A program made the translations under genes and the position numbers. A stretch of DNA of 64,000 nt, taken from positions 41,177,663 to 41,241,662 of the forward strand of contig CM046855.1 in NCBI GenBank assembly GCA_025617745.1, in the 5' to 3' direction. This document shows positions 45,779 through 56,483 of this stretch, one piece after another. The number at the start of each line of letters is the position of its first letter. Position 1 is the first letter of the stretch. The stretch comes from Heliocidaris erythrogramma (taxonomy: Eukaryota > Echinodermata > Echinoidea > Camarodonta > Echinometridae). The notes below the pieces were generated by a model. It had not been told where the DNA came from. It searched no databases and worked only from the letters and a program-made list of their open reading frames with translations.

Positions 45779-47436
45779 TACTTTCACTTGCAAATGTTAG
45801 TCAGAGAAATTGGCTTCCCTATGAGACATTATTTTGGAATTTCAAAACAAGCTTTAGATTCCATAAGAGCTGTGAAATGTGCATCACAGATGGAAATTTT
45901 GCTAAATGTGTCATTTTTTTTTACAAGAACTCTGGCACCTTGAAACCCTTTGAAGAACCGAGGCAGTGATCACAGGCGTAGCCACGATTTTAAATAGGGG
46001 GGCCAGACGTGAAAGAACCAACCGCATAGCCAGGATTTCATTTTAGGGGGGCTCGCGAAGAGTGCAAAATTGGTAATGAGCTCGCAAAACGTGCTCCCCA
46101 GGGGGTGGGCAGGCGCGGATCCAGAGGGGGGGGGGGGGGCGCAAGGGGCGTGCGCCCCCCGTTTTGTCTGACAAAGTATACTCTCTAAAAAAAAATCGAG
46201 TGATCACTGACGTGACTCCCCGGGCGAGTGAAAATGGACTGAAAATAGAGTGAAAAGCACTCTTTTCTTTTTAGAGAGCACTCGATATTCACTCAATATT
46301 CACTCCTAAACAAGTGATCACTAACGTGACTCCCTGGGGAGTGAAAATAGAGTGAAAATTCACTCTTTTTTTTTTAGAGAGAGTATGCCCCCGGACCCCC
46401 TAGATGGCCGTTTGGCTTCGTCAAACGAAGGGTTCCTCAGTGTGCGCCCTCCCTTTCTGAAAAGCGCCCCCCTTTCTGTATCCGCGAAAGCTTTGTCGTT
46501 TTATAGCAAATTTAAGCGAAAGATAACAGCTCGTAGCACCCTCTTTTAGGCGAAAAGTTATTTCGACGTCCGGACTGCTTTTCAGTTATTTGGACGTAAT
46601 ACTGCACTGCTGGGAGGGGGGTTCCCCATTCCCGGGCGACTGACGTTTTAGCAAATTTTCGAGAAGGATAGCGGCTTGTAGCAAACAATTTGTTAAGGCG
46701 GAAAGTTATAATTTGACGCCCCGACTGCTTTTCCATTTCTTGAACGCAATATTGCACTGTATGTAACAGGGGTGGGTGCAGGGAGGGGCAGTTTCCCCCT
46801 TCCCGCGTGAAGCGCGAAAGTTCTTACGTTTTACAGCAAATCAGAGAGAAAGTTAACGGGCTCGTAACACTTTTTTTTAGGCGGAAAGTTAGTTGGACAC
46901 CCTGGCTGCTTTTCAGTTACATGTATTTGGACTCAATACTTCTCTGTAATTAACAGGGGTGGGTGCATGGAGGGGGGAAGTTTCCCCCTCACCCCGCGAA
47001 GCGCGAAAGCTCTGACGACGTTTCAGAAAATTTAAGAGAAAGATAAATGGCTCGTAGCAAACAATTTTTTAGGCGGAAAGTTATAGTTGGACGCCCTGAC
47101 TGCTTTTCAGTTTTGGACGTAATACTGCACTGTATGTTACAGGGGTGGGTGCAGGGAGGGGAGTTTCCGCTTTCCGCGCGAAGTGTAAAAGCTCTGACGT
47201 TTTAGCACCTTTTTCTTAGGCGGAATATTAGTTCGACGCCCTTTTAAAAGAAAATGAGAAATGCATTAAAAATTATCAAGAAAAGCCGTATTTCACTTGG
47301 GTATAAATATTATTTTGGGTAGTGGGGCGGCATAGCAACTAAATTGTGCATTTTGGAATAAAAGCACCCAATTTGGTACAAATGTAGATGAATATGTTGT
47401 AATCAAAACTGGATATTGAGCCACCTAAATTATTTG

Positions 47437-47673
47437 GGGGTCCGCTCGCTATTCATAAGGACCGCTATTCATAGAAAACCGCTATTCTTTTAACACGCGT
47501 TATGAATAGCGATCCTTATGAATAGTTAGGAATAGTGGTCCTTATGAATGGAATAGCGAGGTAATTTGTCTATAGTTTGTTCGCTATTTAGAAGGACCGA
47601 TATTCATTTAGTAACGCGTTATGGATAGTGGTCCTTATGAATAGCAGTTCTTATGACTAGCGAGGTTAACCCC
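47437..47673 (-). mobile_element. Self-complementary TTCATAAGGACC element, copy 2
   Basis: The inverse of the element at 31718: it begins GGGGTCCGCTCGCTATTCAT and ends GCGAGGTTAACCCC. Module order is conserved, with substitutions. It sits in the centre of the 45973-48812 foldback. Confidence 0.85.
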
Positions 47674-48094
47674 AAATTTGGGCCTTGGGGCCCGTTGTGC
47701 CCCTGTTTTAAAGTGTCCCCCACAGAGTACCTACATTTTCCTGCATTCTTAGTCTAAAATTTGGATATTTTAGGTTATATGAATTATACTGAATTATATT
47801 TAGACCTCAAAACTGTGAAAAGAATGGCCCAAAACTTATTATTTGTAAAGTTAAGAAGGATCTTAAGCTTATTTTGTATTTCGTGATTAATAGCACCCGA
47901 TTTGGGACACATTATACTTCGGCTATAGGAGCCTGTCCCGAAATAGACAGGGAGCACAAGGGAGCCATGCCCCCCCCCCCCTATTCAGCCCCTAAAAAAA
48001 AATTTTTTTAAGCGAGAGAGCGAAAATGCGGGGGATGTGAGAGAAAAGGCTTAAAAAGGCGCTACGAGCAGTTATCTTTCTCTCAAAATTTGCT

Positions 48095-48796
48095 AAAACG
48101 TCAAAATGTTCGCGTTTCGCACGGGAAGGGGAAAATAAATCCACGCTCCCTGCACCCACCACTGTTACAGTGCAGTATATACGTCCAAAATAACTGAAAA
48201 GCAGTCCTAGCGTCGAACTAACTCCCCGCCTAAAAAAGGGTGCTACGAGCCGTTATCTTTCTCTCAAAATTTCTACAAAACGTCAGAACTTTCGCACTTC
48301 GCGCGGGAGGGGGAAACTCCCCTCTCCCTCCCTTCATCCACCCTTATGGCCCACCCCTGGGGAGCTCACAACCGCCCCCATAACATGAAATCTTGGTCAC
48401 GCGGCTGGATCCTTCACGCCTGCCCCCCCCCCCCCCCCTATTGTCAAAACGTCAAAATGTTCGCGTTTCGCACGGGAAGGGGAAAATAATTCCACGCTCC
48501 CTGCACCCACCACTGTTACAGTGCAGTATATACGTCCAAAATAACTGAAAAGCAGTCCTAGCGTCGAACTAACTCTCCGCCTAAAAAAAGGTGCTACGAG
48601 CCGTTATCTTTCTCTCAAAATTTCTACAAAACGTCAGAACTTTCGCACTTCGCGCGGGAGGGGGAAACTCCCCTCTCCCTCCCTTCATCCACCCTTATGG
48701 CCCACCCCTGGGGAGCTCACAACCGCCCCCATAACATGAAATCTTGGTCACGCGGCTGGATCCTTCACGCCTGCCCCCCCCCCCCTATTGAAAAAT
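48095..48796. repeat. 351-bp tandem duplication
   Basis: Two nearly identical copies run from AAAACGTCAAAATGTTCGCG (48095 and 48446) to a poly-C/CTATTG end. They differ mainly in poly-C length and a few substitutions, so this is a recent duplication within the right arm of the foldback. Confidence 0.95.
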
Positions 48797-48892
48797 CCTG
48801 GCTACGCTACTGCCTTAATACTTAGACCATCAGTTCTAAGTCAATGACAAAAAGGTTGTCAGTCTGACCGTAGCCGTCGGGTTTAGACCCCA

Positions 48893-50113
48893 GAGCCCCT
48901 AAAAGAAACCTCAAAGTCGGATCGATTTCACCCCATCTCCCCCATGCACCAAACTTTGTCAGTAGGAAGTGGCATGACTGGACATTAAAAAAACGCAAAA
49001 AATGACAAATGTTTCCGTCGGGATGGGTTGTCAGACGGCCCCTAAAAATTGGGGTAAAATTTTTCCCCTTGAATACCAGGGACCAAATTTTGTCAGAAGA
49101 AAGAGCTTGGGACGTATATTCCAAAAATATAAAAACTGATAAAATTGTCCATGAGAAAGGGGGTGTCAGACCCCTGAAACAAGACACTAAATTGCCCTTT
49201 TACAACGCTTTGCCCCCAGTGCTCTGTATTAAAAAAAAACCCAACATGTTCTTACCTGTTGACTATGATAACTCAAAAGTGTTTTATTCAATTCAATTCA
49301 AATATACATTTTATATTTCTTAGTATAATAATATTCTTGAGGTAATCTTTAAACTTTTTATTTTGATGAATAAGTTATTATATAATAAAAATGTATTGCT
49401 TTCTCAAAAGTAGCCCCAAAATATTGTCAGGATTGTTTGAAAACACACCCATTGTCAATCTGCACCTTTTTGACAAGACATATGATCGAGGAGCTCGTCA
49501 TGTATCTGTGGCATGTGCCTGCCAGGCTGAAATATACTATTCATGTGTTAATTACACAGATACTAGTACCAAGCAAGCTCCTTTGTATCCTGACAATATT
49601 TGGGGCTACTTTTGGGAAAGCAATCATTTTTTCACAATTTAATAACTTACTAATGAAATGACAAATTGACACCAAACTGCACCTCAAGATAATTATTATA
49701 CTCAAAATTACGTTTTATAAATTTGAATTGAATTGAAAAAACACTTTTTAGTATTATCATAGTGAGAAGGTAAGAAAATGTTTTTTTCTTTACATACAGA
49801 GCATTTTGAAAGGCAAAGCACTGTCAAAGGGCACTTTGGTGTTGGGTCTGACACCCCCTTCCCGATGGACAATTTGTCAGTTTTTATATTTTTGGAATGT
49901 ACACCAAAATCTCTTTCTTCTGACAAAATTTGGTGCCTAGACTTCAAAGGGAAAATTTACCCCAAGTTTTGGTGCTGTCTGACACCCATCGACGGAAATT
50001 TTTGTCATTTTTTGTGTTTTGTAATGTCCAGTCCGAGTATTGAAAAAGTTTGGTGCGTGGGGGAGATGGGGTGAAATCGACCCGACTTTGGGGCCGTATA
50101 GGCTGGGGGCTTA
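48893..50113. mobile_element. 1.2-kb inverted repeat with roughly 540-bp arms
   Basis: The left arm 48893-49434 and right arm 49588-50113 are inverted. Examples are GATTTCACCCCATCTCCCCC against GGGGGAGATGGGGTGAAATC, CCAAATTTTGTCAGAAGAAAG against CTTTCTTCTGACAAAATTTGG, and CCCCAAAATATTGTCAGGA against TCCTGACAATATTTGGGG. A 150-bp loop at 49435-49587 is unrelated. Frames here mirror each other and are not genes. Confidence 0.85.
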
Positions 50114-50219
50114 ACCCTATTGCTCATGGCGGCCATCTTTCAAAATGTCTCCCTGATTGTACTTTTCCGAGTTTAGGTTCTATTAGAATTTATATTTAGG
50201 TGTGATGTGACAGAGAGAA

Positions 50220-50455
50220 TACATTCCGAAGGTTCATAATTCTGAAGGTTCTTTACTCCGACGGTTCGTCAGGTTCAGAATTCCAAAAGTGAAAAAGGGT
50301 TCATAATTTGGAAAAATAAAATAGGGTTCGTAATTCCGATAATGAAATAGGTTTATAATTCCAAAAATGAAAAAGGGTTCATATTTCCAAAGGTTCGTAA
50401 TTCTGTAAAGTTATGTAGGGCTCTATTCATTTTTTGGAATAACGAACCTTCCATG
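50220..50455 (+). repeat. GGTTCRTAATTCC module array, second locus
   Basis: About seven degenerate copies of GGGTTCATAATTCCGAAAAT-type modules run in one orientation, with an inverted GGAATAACGAACCTTCC end near 50436-50452. They are related to the foldback at 22791. Confidence 0.8.
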
Positions 50456-50697
50456 CATAAAATTACCATATTGAGAAGTTAATGTTGCATTGAGGCCATG
50501 CTAAAAAAATTAAATTAAATAAATAGAAAATTGAATGAATAAATTGAGGAAATGCCCATAATAGGTTCCGACAGCAGTTTGATGATTATTTAGATTTGCA
50601 TTTCAAGAATTTCCTCACTTAACTGAATATATTTTCTTTGTTTGAAATTTATCAGGGAGCAAATTGCCCCCGTGCCCATTCAAATAAGCTCATCCAC

Positions 50698-50700
50698 TGG

Positions 50701-50732
<32 letters not shown>

Positions 50733-50775
50733 AATGGTGATGATGATGATGATGATAATGATGAAGAAAGATCCT
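50698..50775 (+). repeat. (GAT)n microsatellite
   Basis: GATGAT triplets with GGT and AAT interruptions span about 75 bases. Confidence 0.95.
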
Positions 50776-50881
50776 AGATGATAATAAAGATGATTATTTC
50801 TTTTGCTATTAATCACTGAAAAAGATATTTGTCTGTTTTTAACTACCGTACATTTCACGAAGTATGCTTCGGAGTACAGTA

Positions 50882-52193
50882 TTAAAGTAGAACTTTAATG
50901 ATTTTAAATATTGGCTTAATACTTATTATTGCATAGATGGCATAAATTAAACAAGGTTATCCAAATTCAACGCTTGGAAACATTTGAAGTAATGATTATT
51001 ATCAATTATAAAACGGTAAAATACAGCCCCCGATATAGCAGCTGAAGAGCTCCTCGAACGCTGCTGAGATATGTGACGGCACACCATGGACCAGTCCTGT
51101 CTAAGCAGACGATGTCCCATAACATCTTACACATTTTTCAGAGCCTATTTTGTCATCTCCTCTTCACTTATTTCTCTTCCTTCACTAGCGTCAGTCTTAA
51201 TGTTAGTCTGTTGCCTCACTCTTAACTTCGTGTATGGTATTATTTTGATGAAAAATGCAGCGTTAAAAAAATAAAGGAATCAGTCACTTGTAAACAAAAT
51301 AAGACGCCATTGTATTTTCAGCTGCTTGCACCGGGGCATGTTCGGCGTTTCAAGAGGGAACGAATACCATCCTGCTATTATTCGGAGGGCTTTTCAATTT
51401 GAAAGTGGGGTTTATTTCATTGATCATTGACCCTTCTCCTGTGTATTTACAATCAAACGGTTTTAGCTATCAGAATCAGAATCAGAGGAGGCGAGTTGGC
51501 TCAGTCGGTAACGTGTCTGCCTGAACCAAAGATCGTGGGTTCGAATCCACCCCGGGCGGATGACTGAAGCCTGCGTTGTGTGTTAACGTGCCCCTCCCTT
51601 GTTTCATAGAGATAGGCTATGTTACAGTGGAAAACACTCCGTCCCTCGGATAGGACGTTAACTGGAGGTCCCGTGTAGAGGAAAGTCACCACCTTTGCAC
51701 GTTAAGAACCCACTGCACTATTCGAATAAGAGTAGGGGGTAACCCTGGTGTAGTGGTACACCTGTCCCAATCCCACAGGTCTAGATCTACACCTGAAATG
51801 CCATAATAATCAACTCATTGATTGTGGGCGTCAACGGAAAGACAAGATCAGTTTCACTTTCCCTTTATAATGGTGTGAAATAAGGTCATGTTTAAATACA
51901 CCAAACTCTTTATAATTTGATAAATAATTGCATTGCAATTACGTTCATTCATTATAGGACGTCGTCTGCTTAAGCAGGATCGATCCCGAGTGTGACGACA
52001 TCAAAACATCGCTATATTTCTGGCGAATCCTCGGATATTCCAGATGCTGAGAAGAGCTTTTATTTGTGTTGTTTTTATAATCATCAGATACGCAGTTGAC
52101 ATAAAACTTATACGATTGCCATCTGTAAGCTTCCCAGTTTCTAGTGATACATTAATTGCCATATTTGTGATTTTCTTTGAATACCTACTTTAA
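50882..52193. mobile_element. TTAA-flanked non-autonomous transposon, copy 2 (inverted)
   Basis: The inverse of 27005-27944 across its length; TTAA lies at 50882-50885 and 52190-52193. Its own ends read AGTAGAACTTTAA and GAATACCTACT, different from copy 1, so the two belong to diverged subfamilies. Without the SINE at 51486-51845 its length would be about 940 bp, equal to copy 1. Confidence 0.88.
51486..51845 (+). mobile_element. tRNA-headed SINE inside the TTAA element
   Basis: The head has an A box TGGCTCAGTCGG (51497-51508) and a B box GGTTCGAATCC (51538-51548). The body CTCGGATAGGACGTTAAC, GGAGGTCCCGTGTAGAGG and GCACGTTAAGAACCC is of a type widespread in marine invertebrate SINEs and matches the body of the 7SL-headed SINE at 41178. 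GAATCAG and AGATCAG flank it as a degraded target duplication. Copy 1 of the host element supplies the uninterrupted site TATCAGAATCAGTTTCAC (on its minus strand). Confidence 0.85.
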
Positions 52194-52564
52194 ATGTTTA
52201 CTTGATTCTAAATGTAAATTAAAAGAGAGAAGGAGTCAGAAATACTGAATTTGAATTACATGTACAGTATAACGTCATTGGCAACAATAGTCAAATTTGA
52301 CTGATTGCCGATACCATACAACGAAAGAAGAAGAAGAAGGAGTTCGGGATTCTGTGTTATTATACTGACTCCAAACAGTCTTCAAAGAGACGGAATTGTA
52401 GAAATCGAGGTAATAATACCACTATTATAATATATACCACCTGTCATGAATTTGAAAATATATTTATGGGCAGTTCTTGGAGAGAATTGTCAAGAAAAAT
52501 GTAATTAAGGATTGAACTTCTAACCTATCACTTAAGACCTGTGTAATGACTAAAGTTAATCATA
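52194..52564. other. Unannotated DNA
   Basis: A short (GAA)n run lies at 52326-52341. No gene recognised. Confidence 0.4.
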
Positions 52565-52758
52565 TGTTACCGTTACAGCGGCAGCCCGAACACGTAGTGT
52601 TCGGGCTGCGATCAGCAGTCCTTTGATTGCTTGGATCTCTCTTAATTACAAGGTCGTTTGTCAAAATGAAAACCATGAAACATGACATTAATTGATTTTA
52701 GGCTACTTTAGGTACTTACAAAACTTTACGATCGACTGTCGTCTTTCTTTTCAATGAG
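52565..52758 (+). repeat. Segmental duplication module P, copy 1
   Basis: From ATGTTACCGTTAC to CTTTTCAATGAG it matches 55292-55471. A perfect 13-bp-arm hairpin, GCAGCCCGAACAC-GTA-GTGTTCGGGCTGC (52581-52609), is absent from copy 2. Copy 1 ends at the insertion point of the 52759-54737 element. Confidence 0.85.
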
Positions 52759-54744
52759 TAGGTATGTGAAATGAAAATTTCAAATTGATTAATTCTTGAC
52801 AAATTTGGTATCAACTAGGTATGTGAAATGAAAATTTCAAATTGATTAATTCTTGACAAATTTGGTATCAACAGAAAGGTCTACAAAAGAGAAATGCAGT
52901 AGTTTTTGAATTATTCAAATTGGATGGATATTTAAGAAATTAGGGCACTTTACATATCGCAAAACACTGGTTTTTTTGGTCCCGCGAATTGTACAGTAAT
53001 TCAATACGGCAAAAAAAAATGTTGTGACCAATATACATCCCAAACGACCTTAAAAATTACCTAACTTCATCCGATCCTGAAAAGTTTGGTACCCCTGGTC
53101 AGCTTATTAGAACATGAATTTGTCAACAAAAACAGAACAGCATTTCACTAACACACTTCATATTTCTGATAATTACCTTAATATGGGATATTGCCATAAT
53201 ATTTTGATGAAGAAAAACAATTGTATATTAACGAAATTTAGCATCGAAATCTCATCACTTTTGTATATCCATCGTCAAAATTCACATGCTAACGCCAACG
53301 GGATAACCCACGGATCTCCGCCGCCGCTGCTTCGCGGTGGAGTGAGCTAACGTGTATACATAGTTCTGACATGGAAAATTTCGCAAAGTAAAAAAATTAT
53401 TTCGCAACGATAAATTTCCATTAAACTTCTTTAATGTGTTAAATATGAATGAAAATGAATTTGTAAATAATTGAAATCAATTAAATTTCTTACCTTCATG
53501 AAAAATAATGATGATTATGATGACTCAAAATTATCGCGGTAGTTCAGGCCCATGTGAAACAACGTCTGGAAATCCTTTTGACAAAATTTTTTTTTCACAC
53601 ACTAGTTCGTGGTCTCAGCTCTTCGCTGATACCCTTTTTGTGCACATTGACATGCAAATACGGGCACAGCGAAAGCTTTTGTCAGGGTACCCCTCACAGC
53701 ATAACACGAAAGCTGGTAGAAAACGGAAACACAGTTTTGGAACCACTTTCGCGATGCAAGCGCACGGGCATTTCACATACCTATATCAACAGAAAGGTCT
53801 AACGTTAGAAAGTACTAGAAAAGAGAAATGCAGTAGTTTTTGAATTATTCAAATTGGATGGATATTTAAGAAATTAGGGCACTTTACATATCGCAAAACA
53901 CTGGTTTTTTTGGTCCCGCGAATTGTACAGTAATTCAATACGGCAAAAAAAAATGTTGTGACCAATATACATCCCAAACGACCTTAAAAATTACCTAACT
54001 TCATCCGATCCTGAAAAGTTTGGTACCCCTGGTCAGCTTATTAGAACATGAATTTGTCAACAAAAACAGAACAGCATTTCACTAACACACTTCATATTTC
54101 TGATAATTACCTTAATATGGGATATTGCCATAATATTTTGATGAAGAAAAACAATTGTATATTAACGAAATTTAGCATCGAAATCTCATCACTTTTGTAT
54201 ATCCATCGTCAAAATTCACATGCTAACGCCAACGGGATAACCCACGGATCTCCGCCGCCGCTGCCGGCGGAAGCCGACGCTGCTTCGCGGTGGAGTGAGC
54301 TAACGTGTATACATAGTTCTGACATGGAAAATTTTGCAAAGTAAAAAAATTATTTCGCAACGATAAATTTCCATTAAACTTCTTTAATGTGTTAAATATG
54401 GATGAAAATGAATTTGTAAATAATTGAAATCAATTAAATTTCTTACCTTCATGAAAAATAATGATGATTATGATGACTCAAAATTATCGCGGTAGTTCAG
54501 GCCCATGTGAAAACAACGTCTGGAAATCCTTTTGACAAATTTTTTTTTTCACACCCTAGTTCGTGGTCTCAGCTCTTCGTTGATACCCTTTTTGTGCACA
54601 TTGACATGCAAATACGGGCACAGCGAAAGCTTTTGTCAGGGTACCCCTCACAGCATAACACGAAAGCTGGTAGAAAACGGAAACACAGTTTTGGAACCAC
54701 TTTCGCGATGCAAGCGCACGGGCATTTCACATACCTACAATGAG
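52752..54744. mobile_element. TIR element, tandem dimer, with 7-bp target duplication
   Basis: The body 52759-54737 starts TAGGTATGTGAAATG and ends CATTTCACATACCTA. CAATGAG flanks both sides (52752-52758, 54738-54744), and the paralogous P-Q junction at 55465-55471 has a single CAATGAG with no insertion. Inside are two tandem 57-bp units (52759-52872), then two copies of a roughly 930-bp block (52873-53790, 53791-54737); the first block also ends with the right TIR. The 78- and 98-codon frames at 53114 and 54048 are the same frame in both blocks, with no recognisable domain. The superfamily is uncertain. Confidence 0.9.
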
Positions 54745-55289
54745 GATGATACAAAAAAAGGCATATTTATCTCCAAGAACCTGTACTAAAAATTTCCGTA
54801 GGTCGGTGTTTTGTTTGCAATGCGCATGCGTCAGCAGCTCCACGATAATACACAGACAAGAAGGGAGGATTATGAATATTCATTAGACGAGTGGGCTCGA
54901 GAGATCGGCGGATCACGGTGGATATATGAATATTCATTATTCCTGTGACGAAAACTATGGCGTCATTGTAATAAATATTCATAGGCATGATAGGCGCATG
55001 CACAAGTGCCTATTTTCGTTTCTGCTTCAACAACATGGCGAATGGGACTGATTTCGAAAATTGAGAGTAAAAAGTGACATTCATCGATTCTACACATTTT
55101 TTAGGAAAAGCTGATTTGCGGAAGGTCTGTTTAGGTTAGTGGCATCGTATATATGATACTTTAATTTTAAAAAATAACATATAATGCCATATTTTCAATG
55201 GTTATTTGAACATTGGTAAATTGTGAGACCCACCGAATCGTACTGGTTTCACTCAGGACGCTGCCACTTCGTGGCAGCGTCCCGGGGCT
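54745..55289 (+). repeat. Segmental duplication module Q, copy 1 (promoter/exon-like)
   Basis: Contains an NRF1-like GCGCATGCG (54822-54830), a decayed second site (GCGCATGCACA near 54988), CAACATGGCG (ATG 55035) and a weak donor TTTAG|GTTAGT (55135). It ends with a GC-rich hairpin GACGCTGCCACTTCGTGGCAG. It is repeated as Q copy 2 at 55472-56090. Confidence 0.75.
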
Positions 55290-55471
55290 AATGTTACCGT
55301 TACTGCGGCTGCGATCAGCAGTCCTTTGATCATGTTGATTGCTTGGATGTCTCTTAAATTACAAGGTCGTTTGTCAAAATGATAGCCATGAAACATGACA
55401 TTACTTGATTTTAGGCTACTTTAGGTACTTACAAAACTTTCCGATTGACTGTCGTCTTTCTTTTCAATGAG
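55290..55471 (+). repeat. Module P, copy 2, carrying the empty site
   Basis: Matches 52565-52758 without the 24-bp hairpin insertion and without the TIR element. It contains the single CAATGAG at 55465-55471 that defines the ancestral target. Confidence 0.85.
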
Positions 55472-56090
55472 GATGGTACAATAAAGGCATAGGCCTATGC
55501 CTAGGCCTACCGTATTTATCTCCAAGACTAGAGCCTGTAGTCTGTACTAAAAACTTCCAAAGTTCCATAGGGCGATGTTTTGCTTGCAATGCAATGCAAT
55601 GCGCATGCGTCAGCAGCTCCAATAATACAGACAAGAAGGGAGGATTATGAATATTCATTAGACGAGTGGGCTCGAGCGCGAGAGCTTGAGCGCTCGAGAT
55701 CGGCGGATCACAGTTGACAGTGGATATATGAATAGGCCTATTCATTATTTCTCTGACGAAAACTATGGCGTCATTGTAATAAATATTCATAGGCGCATGC
55801 GCAAGTGCCTATTTTCGTTTCTGCTTCAACAACATGGCGATTGGGACTGGTTTCGAAAATTGAGAGTAAAAAGTGACATTCATCGATTCTACACATTTTT
55901 TAGGAAAAGCTGATTTGCGGAAGGTCTGTTTAGGTAAGTGGCATCGTATATATGATACTTTAATTCCCAAAAATAACTTATAGGCCTATGGCCATATTTT
56001 CAATGGTCATTTGAACATTGGTAAATTGTGAGACCCACCGAATCGTACTGGTTTCGCTCAGGAGCAGGCAGCGTCCCGGGGCTAATGTTA
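55472..56090 (+). promoter_or_regulatory. Module Q, copy 2: promoter and first-exon-like sequence
   Basis: Two NRF1-type sites are visible: TGCGCATGCGTC (55600-55611) and the perfect palindrome GCGCATGCGC (55793-55802). About 30 bp downstream of the latter, CAACATGGCG (ATG at 55834) gives only nine codons (MAIGTGFEN). The sequence runs to a consensus splice donor TTTAG|GTAAGT (exon end 55933). NRF1 sites close to an ATGGCG and a strong donor are typical of animal housekeeping promoters with a short first exon. No downstream exon was identified, and because the module is duplicated it may be a non-functional copy. Confidence 0.4.
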
Positions 56091-56314
56091 CCGGTACTCA
56101 CCGTGTTAGTGTTACTGTTAGTGTTACTACCGTATACTGGTTACTACCACTCATAGGTACACGCCATTGCCGACTGTGTAGTAACGCAGCCAACACACAT
56201 CCCATACCTAAACTGCATCACTGTGCATTTTTGGCTATATTTAATTGAAACTCATATATTGCAGTTTACTTAAATGCAAATACTTATGTTGAATAATAGA
56301 TGATTAAAACTTAC

Positions 56315-56451
56315 CAGGTTGTTTTGTGACCTTTGAAGAGGGTTTCCTGAAATTTTGGGTCCTTTTTGTCGATAACTGCTATCGAGACTGTCCCGTCAGC
56401 ATCCAGTTTGTATTTTTCACGATTATGATGAAGGGAGCCCTCAGCGCTCGT
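56315..56451 (-). pseudogene. Exon-like copy A with splice donor
   Basis: On the minus strand a frame reads SAEGSLHHNREKYKLDADGT, then VSIAVIDKKDPKFQETLF and KGHKTT, to a consensus donor ACCTG|GTAAGT (exon end 56315). The codon aligned to the ATG of copy B is ACG. The frame is open through the whole exon. No known domain is recognised. Confidence 0.4.
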
Positions 56452-56483
56452 AGTAGTACCGGCGCGATTGGTTCGTCGATCTC

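Larger units (their letters stand above)
45973..48812. mobile_element. Large foldback complex with satellite-like arms
   Basis: The edges carry GGCGTAGCCACGATTTTAAA-TAGGGGGG and CCCCCCTATTG-AAAAATCCTGGCTACGC in inverse orientation. The left arm (to about 47245) has about five units of 170-180 bp with the words GACGTTTTAGCAAATTT, GGCGGAAAGTTA, CTGCTTTTCAGTTATTTGGA and TGCACTGTATGTAACAGGGG. The right arm (47990-48790) has the same units inverted. The centre holds the 47437-47673 element. The ends resemble hAT-type CAGNGGCGTA termini, but no clean target duplication is visible, so it may be several superposed insertions. Confidence 0.75.

Noticed and set aside
45973..48812. Simple hAT element
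   Set aside because: The ends look hAT-like, but the 8 bases outside them do not match and the inner units are tandem; superposed insertions are equally likely.
51486..51560. Possible tRNA gene
   Set aside because: The acceptor stem does not close and the sequence continues into a SINE body; a paralogous empty site shows that it is an insertion.
53114..54344. Identical N-terminal peptide in two ORFs, possible duplicated gene
   Set aside because: Both sit in the tandem blocks of a non-autonomous TIR element, with no domain; the 3' parts differ by an indel that changes the frame end.
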